From Psychrobium sp051201665 (lineage in GTDB: Bacteria > Pseudomonadota > Gammaproteobacteria > Enterobacterales > Psychrobiaceae), in assembly GCF_051201665.1 (NCBI RefSeq), contig NZ_CP179210.1, positions 3,782,001-3,846,000 on the forward strand: DNA of 64,000 nt, written 5' to 3'. The notes under the pieces were generated by a model. That model saw only the letters and a program-made list of their open reading frames with translations. It did no database searches and was not told the DNA's origin. Position numbers and translations under genes: made by a program. The stretch's first letter is position 1. Each line of letters begins with the position of its first letter. Shown piece after piece: positions 54,901 to 64,000 of this stretch.

Positions 54901-55804
54901 ACCCTTGTTGATATGGCAGCCACTGCACTAATTCAGGGGCGAATGACAAACGCTGTTCTTCATTTGCCCCTTGCCAAGTCAGGTGGTTTTCTCCCATTTG
55001 GAGGATCATCGAATCAAGATGCCCTGCGGAGAAATCAGCCCAAAGTTCGAAACTTGCTTGGCCACTCGCCGAATTGGAAAGCTGAGGAAGCATTGGTTTT
55101 AGGTTTTCTAGCCAGCGCCAATTTTGCGCTTTTATGTATGCCTGACCACGTAAGGTTTTCTTGGTTTCGCCATATAAGTCGATAATTAACTTTAGAGGCT
55201 GTTGTGGTTTTTCATCAGCAGTTAACAATACTTGTAACTGACGTTGCTCAATAGCGTCATGCCATGCAACTCTTGCAATATTAACATCTGGTAGCTCACC
55301 ATACCGCGGAGCGAAACTGACAGATGCCTGCTTCACGATAGCAGACTTAGTTAGGTGTAATAAGGGGCTAACTTCTTGGTCAGTTGGTGGTGGTTGTTTT
55401 TTACTGTTAAGTTTAGTGAGATCATCGAGATAAATATGAGGCTTATCTATCTCAATGAGTTTAAAACGGGGAGACAACGCCAGTGCAGACTCAACCAAAT
55501 CAATATGTAATTTAGCTTTGCTTGCACTAACACTGAACCCTAAGTTATCGCTATTTTCAAAGCTCAGATCTTCAACAATCAGTAAAGGGCCGCCATTGTG
55601 CCAATATCCCTTAACAGATTTCATGGCCAAATGAATATCATAACGCTCATGTAACTCTTGTGTTAACTGGGTTTGATATTCATTTAAATAAGGTAACGCC
55701 CCGCGAATTGCACTAACGGTCAACGCAATTAAGATGAGTACAACGATGCCTACCATCCATAATTTGGCAATGCAGTTTTTGCATAAGGTAGGCAACCATT
55801 TCAT
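51914..55804 (-). CDS. yhdP: YhdP, AsmA-like phospholipid-transport protein
   Basis: 1296 residues: one N-terminal membrane helix (KLWMVGIVVLILIALTVSA), then a very long periplasmic beta-rich region typical of the AsmA superfamily, ending in DUF3971/AsmA-like segments (FNISEGVAVTRDAHMDGVAG). YhdP, TamB and YdbH carry phospholipids to the outer membrane. The start overlaps the rng stop as TAATG. Confidence 0.9.
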   Translation of the reverse strand: MKWLPTLCKNCIAKLWMVGIVVLILIALTVSAIRGALPYLNEYQTQLTQELHERYDIHLAMKSVKGYWHNGGPLLIVEDLSFENSDNLGFSVSASKAKLHIDLVESALALSPRFKLIEIDKPHIYLDDLTKLNSKKQPPPTDQEVSPLLHLTKSAIVKQASVSFAPRYGELPDVNIARVAWHDAIEQRQLQVLLTADEKPQQPLKLIIDLYGETKKTLRGQAYIKAQNWRWLENLKPMLPQLSNSASGQASFELWADFSAGHLDSMILQMGENHLTWQGANEEQRLSFAPELVQWLPYQQGWIFEAKAIAPSLNTNQLSAIDLSVSQTSDKLSLNIDALNIGELAPLAGLVSAVDKDSLRLIDALKLRGELRKLSLKLSGEDVQYSADLTGLSLVNVGGIPSLKPLSALIKGDSHSGVMTLNAQQQVLDFGQYFKAPIALDELNLELAWRTDADGFALFSPMTQWKNKDLNGAIAWQLQFNDNQAPTLSLLGDAQLKNAKHAQYYLPHVVLSDGLVDYLSGAIKAGHSDNVQLLWQGNVEHFPYVEHQGTFEISAMVDGASVDFDSEWDPVTNAKVHLLFKNEAMLITGYEGDLNNLSFEALTVAIPDLMAETATLEIRAEVNQPQHKINTFVADSPINDSLGPVLRQLDAQGTIKTNLAIDLPLDGSLPNVSGVVTLDNNDLSITAIDMDLGQLSGEIAFNGGDISAKGLRGMLYEQPVTLALESKPFGDSYGIEVDLKAKWHTNKMPAIWQQYLNTYIDGSLDWEGKLTLKISEDDVYYQSFVKSPMTGLELKLPKPLDKYVDQQEDLLVTSSGNVKGGLFNLALGSRAEVFARIDSSDSTIKVPAITLLVGRKFQAQDEIADNGMTINIDLDSLAFDEWQSFIDNIERGQSKDQFFPPLKRINARVKKLSVLGHDFETVSLGGVKLEDHWQVNVESEQAQGQLKLFDQWFDKGIVANFELLTLNKPSENESNNTATRESLRELPPVSFLCQQCLISGFDLGNISFKSKPHLQGIAINDVKIHANESDVKANAIWGFDSDGEYFSVIGDLKSDNIESTLAIFDYSTSIKESTVDITVDLMWRSGLGDLALPTLNGDIKWKLGEGHIAEVSDQGARIFSLFSLDSLRRKLVLDFRDVFQKGIFFNDFSGNFNISEGVAVTRDAHMDGVAGGVDVVGSVNLTSHELDYYISFSPALFSNLPVIAGVIASEPQMFVLTFALTKVLEPIVDVISQVNFKLSGTVDEPDFVEIDRKQKKYKVPPHILEKADPTTAPEQPTQGAKIADEQPKTDLSTTSL

Positions 55805-57291
55805 TACATCATTACCACATCATAACGTTCATGTGCGTAGCGAGGTTCAATCTCAATTTTGACTTCTTTACCAAGAAATAGCTCAAGATCGGCTAAGTAA
55901 TGGGTTTCTTGATTGAGTAATGCATCGCAAACAGGCTCAGATGCATAAACCACAAAGCGATCTGCAGCATGAGCACGGTCAACACGTATTACTTCACGGA
56001 AAATTTCATAACAAATGCTTTCTGTTGTTTTAAGAGAACCGCGACCTTTACAGCTTGGACATTCTTTACACAACACATGCTCTAAACTTTCTCGAGTACG
56101 TTTACGAGTCATTTCAACCAAACCAAGGGATGAAAATTTACTAACGTTAGTGCGCACGCGATCTTTTGCTAAGGCACTTTCTAGTGCACTTAAAACACGT
56201 CTGCGGTGCTCATCTTGTTCCATATCGATAAAGTCGATAATAATGATGCCACCAAGATTACGGAGTCGCAATTGACGCGCAATAGCTTTCGTCGCTTCAA
56301 GGTTTGTTGAAAAGATAGTATCTTCTAAATTGCGATGACCGACAAAAGCTCCCGTATTAATATCAACGGTCGTCATTGCTTCGGTTTGATCGATAATTAA
56401 ATAACCGCCAGATTTAAGCTCTACTTTACGTTCTAATGCCCGTTTAATTTCATTTTCGACTTGGTAGCATTCAAAAATAGGACGTTCGCCGGAATAATAT
56501 TCAAGCTTGTCATTAAGCTCTGGAACAAACTCACTGGTGAATTCACCAAGCATTTCAAAGGTTAATTTAGAATCAACACGAATGCGCTCTAAATCAGTAC
56601 CAACAAAATCACGCAACAATCGTAACGATAAGCTTAGATCTTCATAAAGTAATGCACTCGATTTCGCCCGTTGACGGCGGTCGATAATTTTAGCCCAGAG
56701 GCGCTTCAAAAATGCCGCGTCTTGTTCTAATTCATGAACACCCATACCTTCAGCAGCGGTGCGAATAATATAGCTGCCATGTTCATGAGTATATTTTCCA
56801 ACAACGGATTTCAATCGATTGCGATCGGCTTCATTCTCAATACGCTGTGATACGCCAACATGCTTAGCTCCCGGCATAAACACCAAGTAACGGGACGGTA
56901 GTGTAATATCTGTCGTTAAACGCGCACCTTTAGTGCTAATAGGATCCTTTATGACCTGAACTGTCATGAATTGGCCTTGTTTAGCCAACTCTGTAATATC
57001 TGGTACCTTGGTATTTTTGTCGTCATCACCTTCTCGGCGTACAACAATATCAGAAGCATGTAAAAATGCCGCTTTGTCTAATCCAATATCAACAAAAGCC
57101 GCTTGCATTCCCGGTAAAACACGGCTGATTTTTCCTTTATAAATATTGCCGACAATTCCTTTTTTCGCTAAGCGCTCAATGTGTACTTCTTGCAACGTAC
57201 CATCTTCAACTAATGCCACGCGTGTTTCACTGGGTGTCACATTAATTAACAGCTCAGCAGCAATACTTTTCTGTTCTTGTTCTTGTTGCAT
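55804..57291 (-). CDS. rng: Ribonuclease G
   Basis: About 495 residues. An S1-like domain (GIVGNIYKGKISRVLPGMQA), the RNase E/G catalytic core (EAMTTVDINTGAFVG with acidic Mg ligands, IIIIDFIDMEQDEHRRRVLS) and the zinc link CKECPSCKGRG (Cys near 400). It processes the 5' end of 16S rRNA. The first six bases of the open frame (GTG CAT) precede a better ATG at 57291. Confidence 0.95.
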   Translation of the reverse strand: MQQEQEQKSIAAELLINVTPSETRVALVEDGTLQEVHIERLAKKGIVGNIYKGKISRVLPGMQAAFVDIGLDKAAFLHASDIVVRREGDDDKNTKVPDITELAKQGQFMTVQVIKDPISTKGARLTTDITLPSRYLVFMPGAKHVGVSQRIENEADRNRLKSVVGKYTHEHGSYIIRTAAEGMGVHELEQDAAFLKRLWAKIIDRRQRAKSSALLYEDLSLSLRLLRDFVGTDLERIRVDSKLTFEMLGEFTSEFVPELNDKLEYYSGERPIFECYQVENEIKRALERKVELKSGGYLIIDQTEAMTTVDINTGAFVGHRNLEDTIFSTNLEATKAIARQLRLRNLGGIIIIDFIDMEQDEHRRRVLSALESALAKDRVRTNVSKFSSLGLVEMTRKRTRESLEHVLCKECPSCKGRGSLKTTESICYEIFREVIRVDRAHAADRFVVYASEPVCDALLNQETHYLADLELFLGKEVKIEIEPRYAHERYDVVMM

Positions 57292-57324
57292 ATGCACTCG
57301 CTTAATCCGTTGTACTAAAAGGGC

Positions 57325-57900
57325 TTATTTAACCAATAATGATAACTTAGATAACAACTGTTGTGTCTTCATCAATGGCAAACCGACAACAGCAAAGTAA
57401 CATCCGTCAATTTTTTCGACAAATTGTGCCCCCAAACCTTGAATGCCATAACCACCAGCCTTGTCTTTAGGCTCTTCGCTATCCCAATAGTTCAGTGCCT
57501 CTTGCTCACTAATTGAGCGAAAGGTTACCGTTGTTGTGACAACGTCACTAACAATCACGTCTCTTTGCACCAAAGCGACCGCTGTCATTACTTGATGCTG
57601 ACGCCCCGCTAACGCCAATAACATACTAATAGCGTGCTCTTTATTGCGTGGTTTTCCGAGTAACTGGTTATCCAAAACAACGATAGTATCAGCACCTAGC
57701 ACTGGCTTGTTCGCCATTGCGGTTAATTGTCCCGCGGTGGCTTTTTCAATAGCCAAACGCTTAACATAGTCGCCAGCAGCCTCGTTGTCGAGAGGTGTCT
57801 CATCAATATCGGCGCTCAACAACTCAAATTGAATACCAATTTGGTCAAGTAATTCACGTCGACGTGGCGACTGTGAAGCAAGATAGATACTTTCAGACAT
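57325..57900 (-). CDS. maf: Maf-family nucleotide pyrophosphatase
   Basis: 191 residues with the N-terminal SQSPRRRELLDQIG and the catalytic GADTIVVLDNQLLGKP, GGYGIQGLGAQFVEKIDGCYFAVVGLP (quoted in two parts). These enzymes hydrolyse non-canonical nucleotides such as dTTP/UTP analogues; the YhdE group prefers dTTP. Placed between mreD and rng as in most Alteromonadales. Confidence 0.95.
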   Translation of the reverse strand: MSESIYLASQSPRRRELLDQIGIQFELLSADIDETPLDNEAAGDYVKRLAIEKATAGQLTAMANKPVLGADTIVVLDNQLLGKPRNKEHAISMLLALAGRQHQVMTAVALVQRDVIVSDVVTTTVTFRSISEQEALNYWDSEEPKDKAGGYGIQGLGAQFVEKIDGCYFAVVGLPLMKTQQLLSKLSLLVK

Positions 57901-57922
57901 AATAATTTCGCAGAATAAGTGA

Positions 57923-58414
57923 CTAAGAAAGGAATAAGCGACGGCGAACTTTACGCAACGTAAAGAAAATCCACGGCCATGCTAACAATGTAATAAAGCT
58001 CGATGCATAGTAACTATTGGTCACTAGTGCATCGTTCAACCACGACGATAACGTACCAAACAACATTTGATAGACAAGTACTAACCCTAACAAGATAAGC
58101 GACTGATGCCATACCGAATAAGTGCGCAACTTATGATTATTCTCCACCATAAAAGCAGCACATAACCCAAACATAACCCCATTAAAGCCTAGCGTTGTGC
58201 CCCACAATACATCTAATATTAATCCTGCAATCCAAGCGCTGCCGATACCAAAACGATTTGGCAGTGCCAGTGCCCAATACATTGCAGTCAATAGCATCCA
58301 TTGCGGTCTGAAATACTCATCGACTGTTGGTTGCAGTGGCAATATCTGCAAAAAAGCAGCACAAATAATTGAAAGCCAAATAATAAGAATGGTGAAAAAT
58401 GAGCCACGGCGCAT
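57923..58414 (-). CDS. mreD: Rod-shape-determining protein MreD
   Basis: About 163 residues with five or so hydrophobic helices, the standard MreD. The ATG at 58414 (MRRGSFFTILIIW) lies one base after the mreC stop; the frame is open to 58453. It joins MreB and MreC in the elongasome. Confidence 0.88.
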   Translation of the reverse strand: MRRGSFFTILIIWLSIICAAFLQILPLQPTVDEYFRPQWMLLTAMYWALALPNRFGIGSAWIAGLILDVLWGTTLGFNGVMFGLCAAFMVENNHKLRTYSVWHQSLILLGLVLVYQMLFGTLSSWLNDALVTNSYYASSFITLLAWPWIFFTLRKVRRRLFLS

Positions 58415-58415
58415 A

Positions 58416-59267
58416 TTATTGGCTCGGCGTGTCAAGCTTTCTTTCGCTAGCACTTGCTAATTCAGGCCATAACAATAATACATAGCGAATGCGATCAAGC
58501 TGAGCGATGGGACGAATACGAATAGTTGAATAAATTTCGTTGCCACGATTTTCAATACCGGTCACCGACGCTACAGGATATCCTTCTGGAAAACGATCAC
58601 CAAGCCCAGACGTAACCAACATATCGCCAATTTTTACATCAGTATTTTTGGTTACATACTGTAATTCCATCTGGTGTACGTCGCCACGCCCCAAGCCAAT
58701 CAATCGAACATCGTTACGCTGATTTCGAAGTGGAATAGCGTGGCTATTGTCTGCAATAAGCAATACGCGACTAGAAAACTCATTAACTTCGACCACTTGC
58801 CCTACTACACCGTGCTCATCGACAACTGGCTGGCCAATAAATACATCGTCTTTAATGCCTTTATTTAACACAACCTGCAATCTGAATGGGTCTGTATCAA
58901 CCGATTGAATTCGCGCAATTAATTTACGTTGAGTTGTTACAACAGGAGAGCCCAGCATCGCACGTAATCGTGAATTTTCTTGTTCAAGATGCTCAAGTTT
59001 CAATAAACGATCGCTAATCGATAACTCTAACTGGCGAAGCTTTTGATTTTCAGCCATCAATGTTTCACGAGATTTAACGGTTTCAGAAACATTATCAAGG
59101 GCTTCTAGGGGCGCACTAGCGATAACTTGAAGTGGACTAAAAAAAGTAGATAAATACTGACGGGCTGGCGCAAGAGAATCACTGCTTAATACCAACAAAA
59201 GTGACAATACAACAATGGCTATAATTTTAACGCTAGCAGGAAAACGACGAGTGAAAATAGTTTTCAT
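58416..59267 (-). CDS. mreC: Cell-shape-determining protein MreC
   Basis: 283 residues: one membrane helix (KIIAIVVLSLLLVLSSDSL), a coiled coil (about residues 60-110), then the MreC core (QPVVDEHGVVGQVVEVNEFS; GLGDRFPEGYPVASVTGI). It is periplasmic and connects MreB with peptidoglycan synthases. Confidence 0.93.
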   Translation of the reverse strand: MKTIFTRRFPASVKIIAIVVLSLLLVLSSDSLAPARQYLSTFFSPLQVIASAPLEALDNVSETVKSRETLMAENQKLRQLELSISDRLLKLEHLEQENSRLRAMLGSPVVTTQRKLIARIQSVDTDPFRLQVVLNKGIKDDVFIGQPVVDEHGVVGQVVEVNEFSSRVLLIADNSHAIPLRNQRNDVRLIGLGRGDVHQMELQYVTKNTDVKIGDMLVTSGLGDRFPEGYPVASVTGIENRGNEIYSTIRIRPIAQLDRIRYVLLLWPELASASERKLDTPSQ

Positions 59268-59306
59268 GAATCATAGTCCTGCTCGACTTGCTCAGTAGTG
59301 ATGTTT

Positions 59307-60350
59307 TTACTCATAGGTAAAAATATCACCGCCATGCATATCAATCATTTCAAGAGCTTTACCGCCACCACGAGCGACACAAGTTAACGGATCATCAGCA
59401 ACAACAACAGGGATGCCAGTTTCTTCCATAATTAAACGATCTAAGTCGCGTAATAAGGCACCACCACCGGTTAATACCATACCGCGCTCCGAAATATCAG
59501 ACGCTAGCTCTGGTGGAGATTGTTCAAGTGCTGTCATTACGGCACTAACAATACCTGAAAGAGGCTCTTGCAACGCTTCAAGAATTTCATTGCTGTTTAA
59601 GCTAAAGCTACGTGGAACACCTTCTGCCAAGTTACGGCCACGCACTTCGATTTCACGTAATTCATCACCTGGATACGCGCTACCAATTTCGTGTTTAATA
59701 CGCTCTGCTGTCGCTTCACCAATCAAACTACCAAAGTTGCGACGTACATAGTTGATGATAGCGTCATCAAACTTGTCGCCACCAATGCGCACAGAACTTG
59801 AATAAACAACACCGTTCAATGAAATGATAGCCACTTCAGTAGTACCGCCACCAATATCGATAACCATTGAACCCATCGCTTCAGATACTGGCAAGCCAGC
59901 GCCAATAGCTGCTGCCATTGGCTCATCAATTAAATGAACATCACGCGCGCCTGCACCTTCAGCTGACTCTTTGATTGCACGACGTTCAACTTGTGTTGAA
60001 CCACAAGGAACACATACTAAAACACGTGGGCTAGGGCGTAGCACGTTGTTATTGTGAACTTGCTTAATAAAATATTGCAGCATTTTCTCTGTCACATGGA
60101 AATCAGCAATAACGCCGTCTTTCATTGGACGAATAGCTTTAATGTTACCTGGAGTACGGCCTAACATGCGTTTTGCATCAGCACCAACAGCAGCAACACG
60201 GCGAGTACCTGAGCCACGATCATCTTGAATGGCAACCACTGACGGCTCGTCTAAAACAATCCCTTGGTCACGTACGTAAATAAGAGTATTGGCAGTACCA
60301 AGATCTATAGAAAGATCATTTGAAAACAACCCACGTAGCTTTTTAAACAT
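59307..60350 (-). CDS. mreB: Rod-shape-determining protein MreB
   Basis: 347 residues starting MFKKLRGLFSNDLSIDLGTA. Actin-fold motifs are DLGTANTLIYV, the phosphate loop region VIDIGGGTTEVAIISLNG and VLTGGGALLRDLD. The frame is open further upstream to 60425, but MreB proteins start at MF-KLRG. It forms membrane filaments that guide wall synthesis. Confidence 0.97.
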   Translation of the reverse strand: MFKKLRGLFSNDLSIDLGTANTLIYVRDQGIVLDEPSVVAIQDDRGSGTRRVAAVGADAKRMLGRTPGNIKAIRPMKDGVIADFHVTEKMLQYFIKQVHNNNVLRPSPRVLVCVPCGSTQVERRAIKESAEGAGARDVHLIDEPMAAAIGAGLPVSEAMGSMVIDIGGGTTEVAIISLNGVVYSSSVRIGGDKFDDAIINYVRRNFGSLIGEATAERIKHEIGSAYPGDELREIEVRGRNLAEGVPRSFSLNSNEILEALQEPLSGIVSAVMTALEQSPPELASDISERGMVLTGGGALLRDLDRLIMEETGIPVVVADDPLTCVARGGGKALEMIDMHGGDIFTYE

Positions 60351-60471
60351 CGAATGCGCCCAACTTAAAAATAAGAGAAATAAAACCCTGCAACTATGCC
60401 ATTGACTTAAGCTTGAAACAAGCATTCAAACCGCTGATTTGACAAATTTAATGACATATCGGCAACAAATA

Positions 60472-60505
60472 CAAAAAACCGTCATTATCGAATAATAATG
60501 ACGGT
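60472..60505 (-). terminator. Strong intrinsic terminator after mshQ
   Basis: The minus strand shows the 11-bp perfect stem ACCGTCATTAT / ATAATGACGGT with a 6-nt loop, followed by TTTTTT. It separates mshQ from the mreBCD operon. Confidence 0.85.
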
Positions 60506-60526
60506 ACTTTTGGGCTTCAAGAAATG

Positions 60527-63500
60527 TTATCGACGCTCTCGCCAATTGATAATTCGATCATTACCGCGATAGCGACCAAAGGTTGCTTTTGCTTTTGGAT
60601 CAGTATCTGGCGTTACGACGTTATTATCCCAATCAAACTTCAACCAACTTGGAACATCTAATGTAAATTCTACTGATCCTTGAGCTGTATTTGGCGGGGG
60701 AATTAATAAATTAGAATCGCCGGCAGCCCAAGCAGACGCATTAGGCATTGCAGCCTGATCGAGATCTCCTAATGATGCAGGTTGAAGTGTAAACTTAGTA
60801 TTTACCAACACAGGCACCACGCACCCAGCCCCTATGTTTGGATTTACAACAAAATTAGACCCATCAAAAAATTGATGTTCTATTGGCATCGCTAACACAT
60901 CATTTTCTGGTCCAAATGCGTTATTTAGCTGCACACGTCCGTAGCGCATTAAATGTTGCGGCACTATAGCAGATGTCGCGCTTAAAGTAGGTAACGCAAA
61001 CCCTAGCTCTAAGCCTACTTTATCCCCGTCGGCTAGTGTTGATGCCGTATAACTCACATTCGCTGAAAACGGCGCAATTTTCGAAGCGGCATTTCTGGTA
61101 TACACAAAATGATCATCTGCTGACGCGGTATAAGTAAACACACCATTGTCTCCTGTTACAGTGCCCGTATTAAGCACAGCTGTTAACGCCAAGCCATTCA
61201 CGCTATCTTGAGTGGGTAAATTATCGAAAGCGATGTTTGTTACATCGAATTTTTTAAATAGATCGCGATAATTTACGGTGGTCACACCATCAGAATTTTT
61301 CGCGGTAATGGTCATGGATGGCGCAGTGGTTCCATAATTTAATGCCCCCTCACCACCCGCCGTTAATTCACCAATAAAGGTTTGATTAAGGCATTGCGTG
61401 GTGCCAACAAACTCTCCAGCATCAATGTCTGAGACCTCAAAATGATGGGGCGTAAAACGGCCAACATTATGCAAATATCCTTTTACATCACCGACACTAT
61501 TATTAATAAACACACCATCATTCAAGGAAACTGTTAAATCAATAATGCCCACCTCACTCCAACTGGCTGTTAATTGCGCCTTAGATACGTTCATATCTTC
61601 GGTAATCATTGCTGTAGGGATTGACGGTGCTAAACTGCCAGCAGAAACACCAGCACTATTTGGTAATACCAACTCATGTGATAATTTCACATTTTCAAAT
61701 GGCATACCTTTGACAGGCGGATTTTGGCTAAAGTCTGTAATATCCTCATCTATCATGCCATCTACATTATCATCTTGATTTGACTGCCACCCTATTGCTT
61801 CAACGTCCACGTCAAAATTCTTTCCGGCTTTTTTAAATACCGTACCATTAGCATTTGACGCAAGGGCTTTAGTATCATTAATTGTCACTTTAAACCCAAA
61901 AGGCTTAACAACAAAATTATTAGAAGTACCTTCCAGCGTTGTTGTCATTCCTGAATTTAGTGTCACCACTTTTTGAGCTGATAATGATAACTCTCCTGCA
62001 TTAGCGTAATTGAGTTCATAATTTGCAACGTTGTTATTTATTACGTTATTAAAAGCAAAATTAAACGGCACATTACTATAACTAGAACCCACTTGTGCTG
62101 ATGTTGCACTGCTGTCAGTGGTTATAGCGATGTTACTACAACTTCCACTAGCGCAGTTTAGTTTAAGCTCAAGGTTAACGTCATTACCACTTGGAAAAAT
62201 AGCTTGGCAAGCCCCTGTTGTAGTATTTTTTTCAACGGCTTGAATCGTTAGTTGCTGCCCATTAAACCCAATTAAAGAAGATTTATTGGATATTTGATGG
62301 GGTATATTGCTAAATAAAAAACCTGTATCTTTAAACAACACAGAACAACTCACCGCTGTGCCACCAGTAAAACACTGCACTGGTGTGGAGGACGATGGCG
62401 CAGGGTTAAAATTACTAGCCGAAATGGTCGTTGCTACTGCATTTGGCTGTGATAATTTGAGACTATTAACTCCCGGTGTTGGTGTAGACCCCGTAAAAGT
62501 AATATTATCACTAATCACAGCTCCCTGACTCCACAACCCTGCGGGAGATAAGCTCAATGATGAGCTTAAAGATGACGGTGTTAAACACGCAGCATCGCTA
62601 CAGGCTTTTAACACAATATCACTGGCAGCACAGGTTAAGCCTGTTGTTGGTATTTCGAAACGATAATGGTCAACGGGTGGAAATATCGTTGCATCAAATG
62701 TAGTGTCAAAAACAAACAACGCTATATTTTCTCTCCAATGCTTGCGTTCTGTATCGTGAAATTCATCCTCATCCACTGACAGATGAATACCCTTCGAGAA
62801 GAGCTTATGCCTAACTAACCAGCCGCCATCAGGACCAATACTCGTCACTTTTTTCCCCACCCATGTCGGTGGTTCGCTATATGGCGCCAAATTCAACTTC
62901 GTTCGCCAGTCGGTTCTCCACCCGCCATTACCTCTCCCACCTCCAGCAACATTTCCAGTAAACAAGCGTTGAAAATCAACACTATTATTACTGTTGTCTG
63001 AAAAATTAATCACGCCCCGTTCAATGGCTACATAACCAAAAATTTCGGGCGTAATAATAGGGTCACCATTATAGTGCAGTGGCATTATTTTAGATTCTCC
63101 ATATACTCCAGCACGCTCTAAAGTCAGTTTAATACTGTTTTTTTCCTTCAAAGCATGAGCGGATTCGGTTAACCATGGATTAACAAAACGATGATTGTCT
63201 CTGTCGTTAGTATTATTGAGCGATTGTAATTTATTAACAACCACTGGATCCAGTAAAAAGGATTGTTTAAAGTCGATCGCCGTCATCGAAGTATAAGAAT
63301 CCATTGCCCGATGATATGTAGATACTGGCACCACACAAGCTTCAACTTTTGTACCATCAGCAAATTCATGAATACCCGGCTCCACGGCGACATACTTAAG
63401 ATCCATTGCCTTAATAGTCTGATTGGGTCTGTAAGAAACCGTACTAATTTCAAAGCCAGTTCGTGTCACATTTTTCACTTTAACATCAACAGGCTTCTCA

Positions 63501-64000
63501 TCTTGGGCTGTGGGAATAACCAATACAATAGGAGGATAAGGATAGCTCTGCTTAAAGCGAACCGATTGAAATTTAGTACGGCTATTACTTGAAGTTAATT
63601 TAATATCTCCAGCTTCAAGCTTCCAAGGTGTAGCGTTATTCACTTGAAATGTTACGTTACTACTTCTTGTAGAAAAACCTCCAGCACTAGCCTTTAGCGT
63701 AACATGACCTGTTGTATTATGAACGAAATCTAAAGTAACTTGACCATTATCACTACGCGAGAATTTATAAGTTGCTTCGCCATTATTGTTAACAGGCATG
63801 GTTAACACCCCGTCACCTTGCCGAACAGACCAGCTTCCTTCACTATCACTACTGGTCAAGCTTACTGTTCCAGAAAAGTTAGTAATCAATTGGCCATGAC
63901 TATCTAGCGCCTTCAAAATATGCCCATCGACAGCACACACATCCGCGTTATAAGCGGTAATAATCCGAGTCAATGATAGGCTATCAGCATGACACAAACT
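60527..64000 (-). CDS. mshQ: MSHA biogenesis protein MshQ (DUF6701), 5' end outside window
   Basis: At least 1157 residues, open to the window end, so the gene starts beyond 64000. Early Ig-like repeats (GQVTLDFVHNTTGHVTLKAS), an H-type lectin-like segment (RFKQSYPYPPIVLVIPTAQD, followed by GFEISTVSYRPNQ) and a long C-terminal DUF6701 domain ending KATFGRYRGNDRIINWRERR are seen. MshQ is a putative pilus tip or adhesin component of the mannose-sensitive haemagglutinin pilus. Its position next to mreB is typical of the order. Confidence 0.85.
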   Translation of the reverse strand, partial: SLCHADSLSLTRIITAYNADVCAVDGHILKALDSHGQLITNFSGTVSLTSSDSEGSWSVRQGDGVLTMPVNNNGEATYKFSRSDNGQVTLDFVHNTTGHVTLKASAGGFSTRSSNVTFQVNNATPWKLEAGDIKLTSSNSRTKFQSVRFKQSYPYPPIVLVIPTAQDEKPVDVKVKNVTRTGFEISTVSYRPNQTIKAMDLKYVAVEPGIHEFADGTKVEACVVPVSTYHRAMDSYTSMTAIDFKQSFLLDPVVVNKLQSLNNTNDRDNHRFVNPWLTESAHALKEKNSIKLTLERAGVYGESKIMPLHYNGDPIITPEIFGYVAIERGVINFSDNSNNSVDFQRLFTGNVAGGGRGNGGWRTDWRTKLNLAPYSEPPTWVGKKVTSIGPDGGWLVRHKLFSKGIHLSVDEDEFHDTERKHWRENIALFVFDTTFDATIFPPVDHYRFEIPTTGLTCAASDIVLKACSDAACLTPSSLSSSLSLSPAGLWSQGAVISDNITFTGSTPTPGVNSLKLSQPNAVATTISASNFNPAPSSSTPVQCFTGGTAVSCSVLFKDTGFLFSNIPHQISNKSSLIGFNGQQLTIQAVEKNTTTGACQAIFPSGNDVNLELKLNCASGSCSNIAITTDSSATSAQVGSSYSNVPFNFAFNNVINNNVANYELNYANAGELSLSAQKVVTLNSGMTTTLEGTSNNFVVKPFGFKVTINDTKALASNANGTVFKKAGKNFDVDVEAIGWQSNQDDNVDGMIDEDITDFSQNPPVKGMPFENVKLSHELVLPNSAGVSAGSLAPSIPTAMITEDMNVSKAQLTASWSEVGIIDLTVSLNDGVFINNSVGDVKGYLHNVGRFTPHHFEVSDIDAGEFVGTTQCLNQTFIGELTAGGEGALNYGTTAPSMTITAKNSDGVTTVNYRDLFKKFDVTNIAFDNLPTQDSVNGLALTAVLNTGTVTGDNGVFTYTASADDHFVYTRNAASKIAPFSANVSYTASTLADGDKVGLELGFALPTLSATSAIVPQHLMRYGRVQLNNAFGPENDVLAMPIEHQFFDGSNFVVNPNIGAGCVVPVLVNTKFTLQPASLGDLDQAAMPNASAWAAGDSNLLIPPPNTAQGSVEFTLDVPSWLKFDWDNNVVTPDTDPKAKATFGRYRGNDRIINWRERR

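Overview
The window looks like the chromosome of a marine gammaproteobacterium of the Alteromonadales, most likely Colwelliaceae-like (Colwellia or Thalassotalea). This is inferred from the gene order mshQ-mreBCD-maf-rng-yhdP-nit-tldD, the TonB-dependent receptors, the MSHA pilus protein and the moderate AT-richness. No rRNA or tRNA gene was recognised. No CRISPR array is present.

Layout. 1-9000 holds the end of a type II NADH dehydrogenase gene, a DUF4153 membrane protein, a minimal flagellin, a fatty acid hydroxylase with an SRPBCC partner, two AraC-type regulators (the second wrecked), PepSY and DUF4920 proteins, and a beheaded ClpP-like gene. 9100-17300 and 30400-34700 hold an alpha-glucan (maltodextrin) uptake system: a large TonB-dependent receptor, a GH13 glucosidase stub, a LacI-family regulator stub, an MFS sugar transporter and a GH15 glucoamylase lipoprotein. 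Three near-identical palindromes (core TGCATACGTATGCA) mark the regulon. Most of its genes except the receptor and glucoamylase are broken. 16400-18440 is an insertion-sequence graveyard with one complete IS30-family element. An AT-rich cassette of unrecognised genes follows (18491-20933).

21387-28620 is a sigma-54 response regulator and histidine kinase followed by an HlyD/ABC/FtsX export operon. The export operon has its own -24/-12 promoter and a 14-bp palindrome upstream. 28660-38224 contains a cytochrome c-rhodanese fusion, DUF1697, the glucoamylase/transporter operon, a class 2-like dihydroorotate dehydrogenase with a catalytic-position Cys, a YeaC-like protein, azurin, and a DJ-1/PfpI gene broken by two different mobile repeats. 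39472-42822 is a mipA/DUF3019/response regulator/kinase operon. 43092-47313 is a frameshifted SNF2 helicase. 47449-49139 is a metal cluster (His/Asp-rich barrel, MerR regulator, CDF transporter). 49635-64000 is the conserved cell-shape and housekeeping block on the minus strand.

The most striking feature is a family of about 157-bp foldback repeats (seven copies or remnants) with ends TACCAATTGCATTAA and a central CTAATAGC/GCTATTAG palindrome. Four copies have matching 3-bp TAA/TTA duplications. Copies interrupt a sugar transporter, an AraC regulator and a PfpI-domain gene, cut the head off a ClpP-like gene, supply a stop codon to a DUF4153 gene, and sit in the leader of the mipA operon. A second, unrelated 265-bp inverted-repeat element also interrupts the PfpI gene. 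They behave as non-autonomous transposons that are reshaping the accessory gene content. No clear new defence or biosynthetic system was found; the 18491-20933 cassette is the best candidate for something undescribed.
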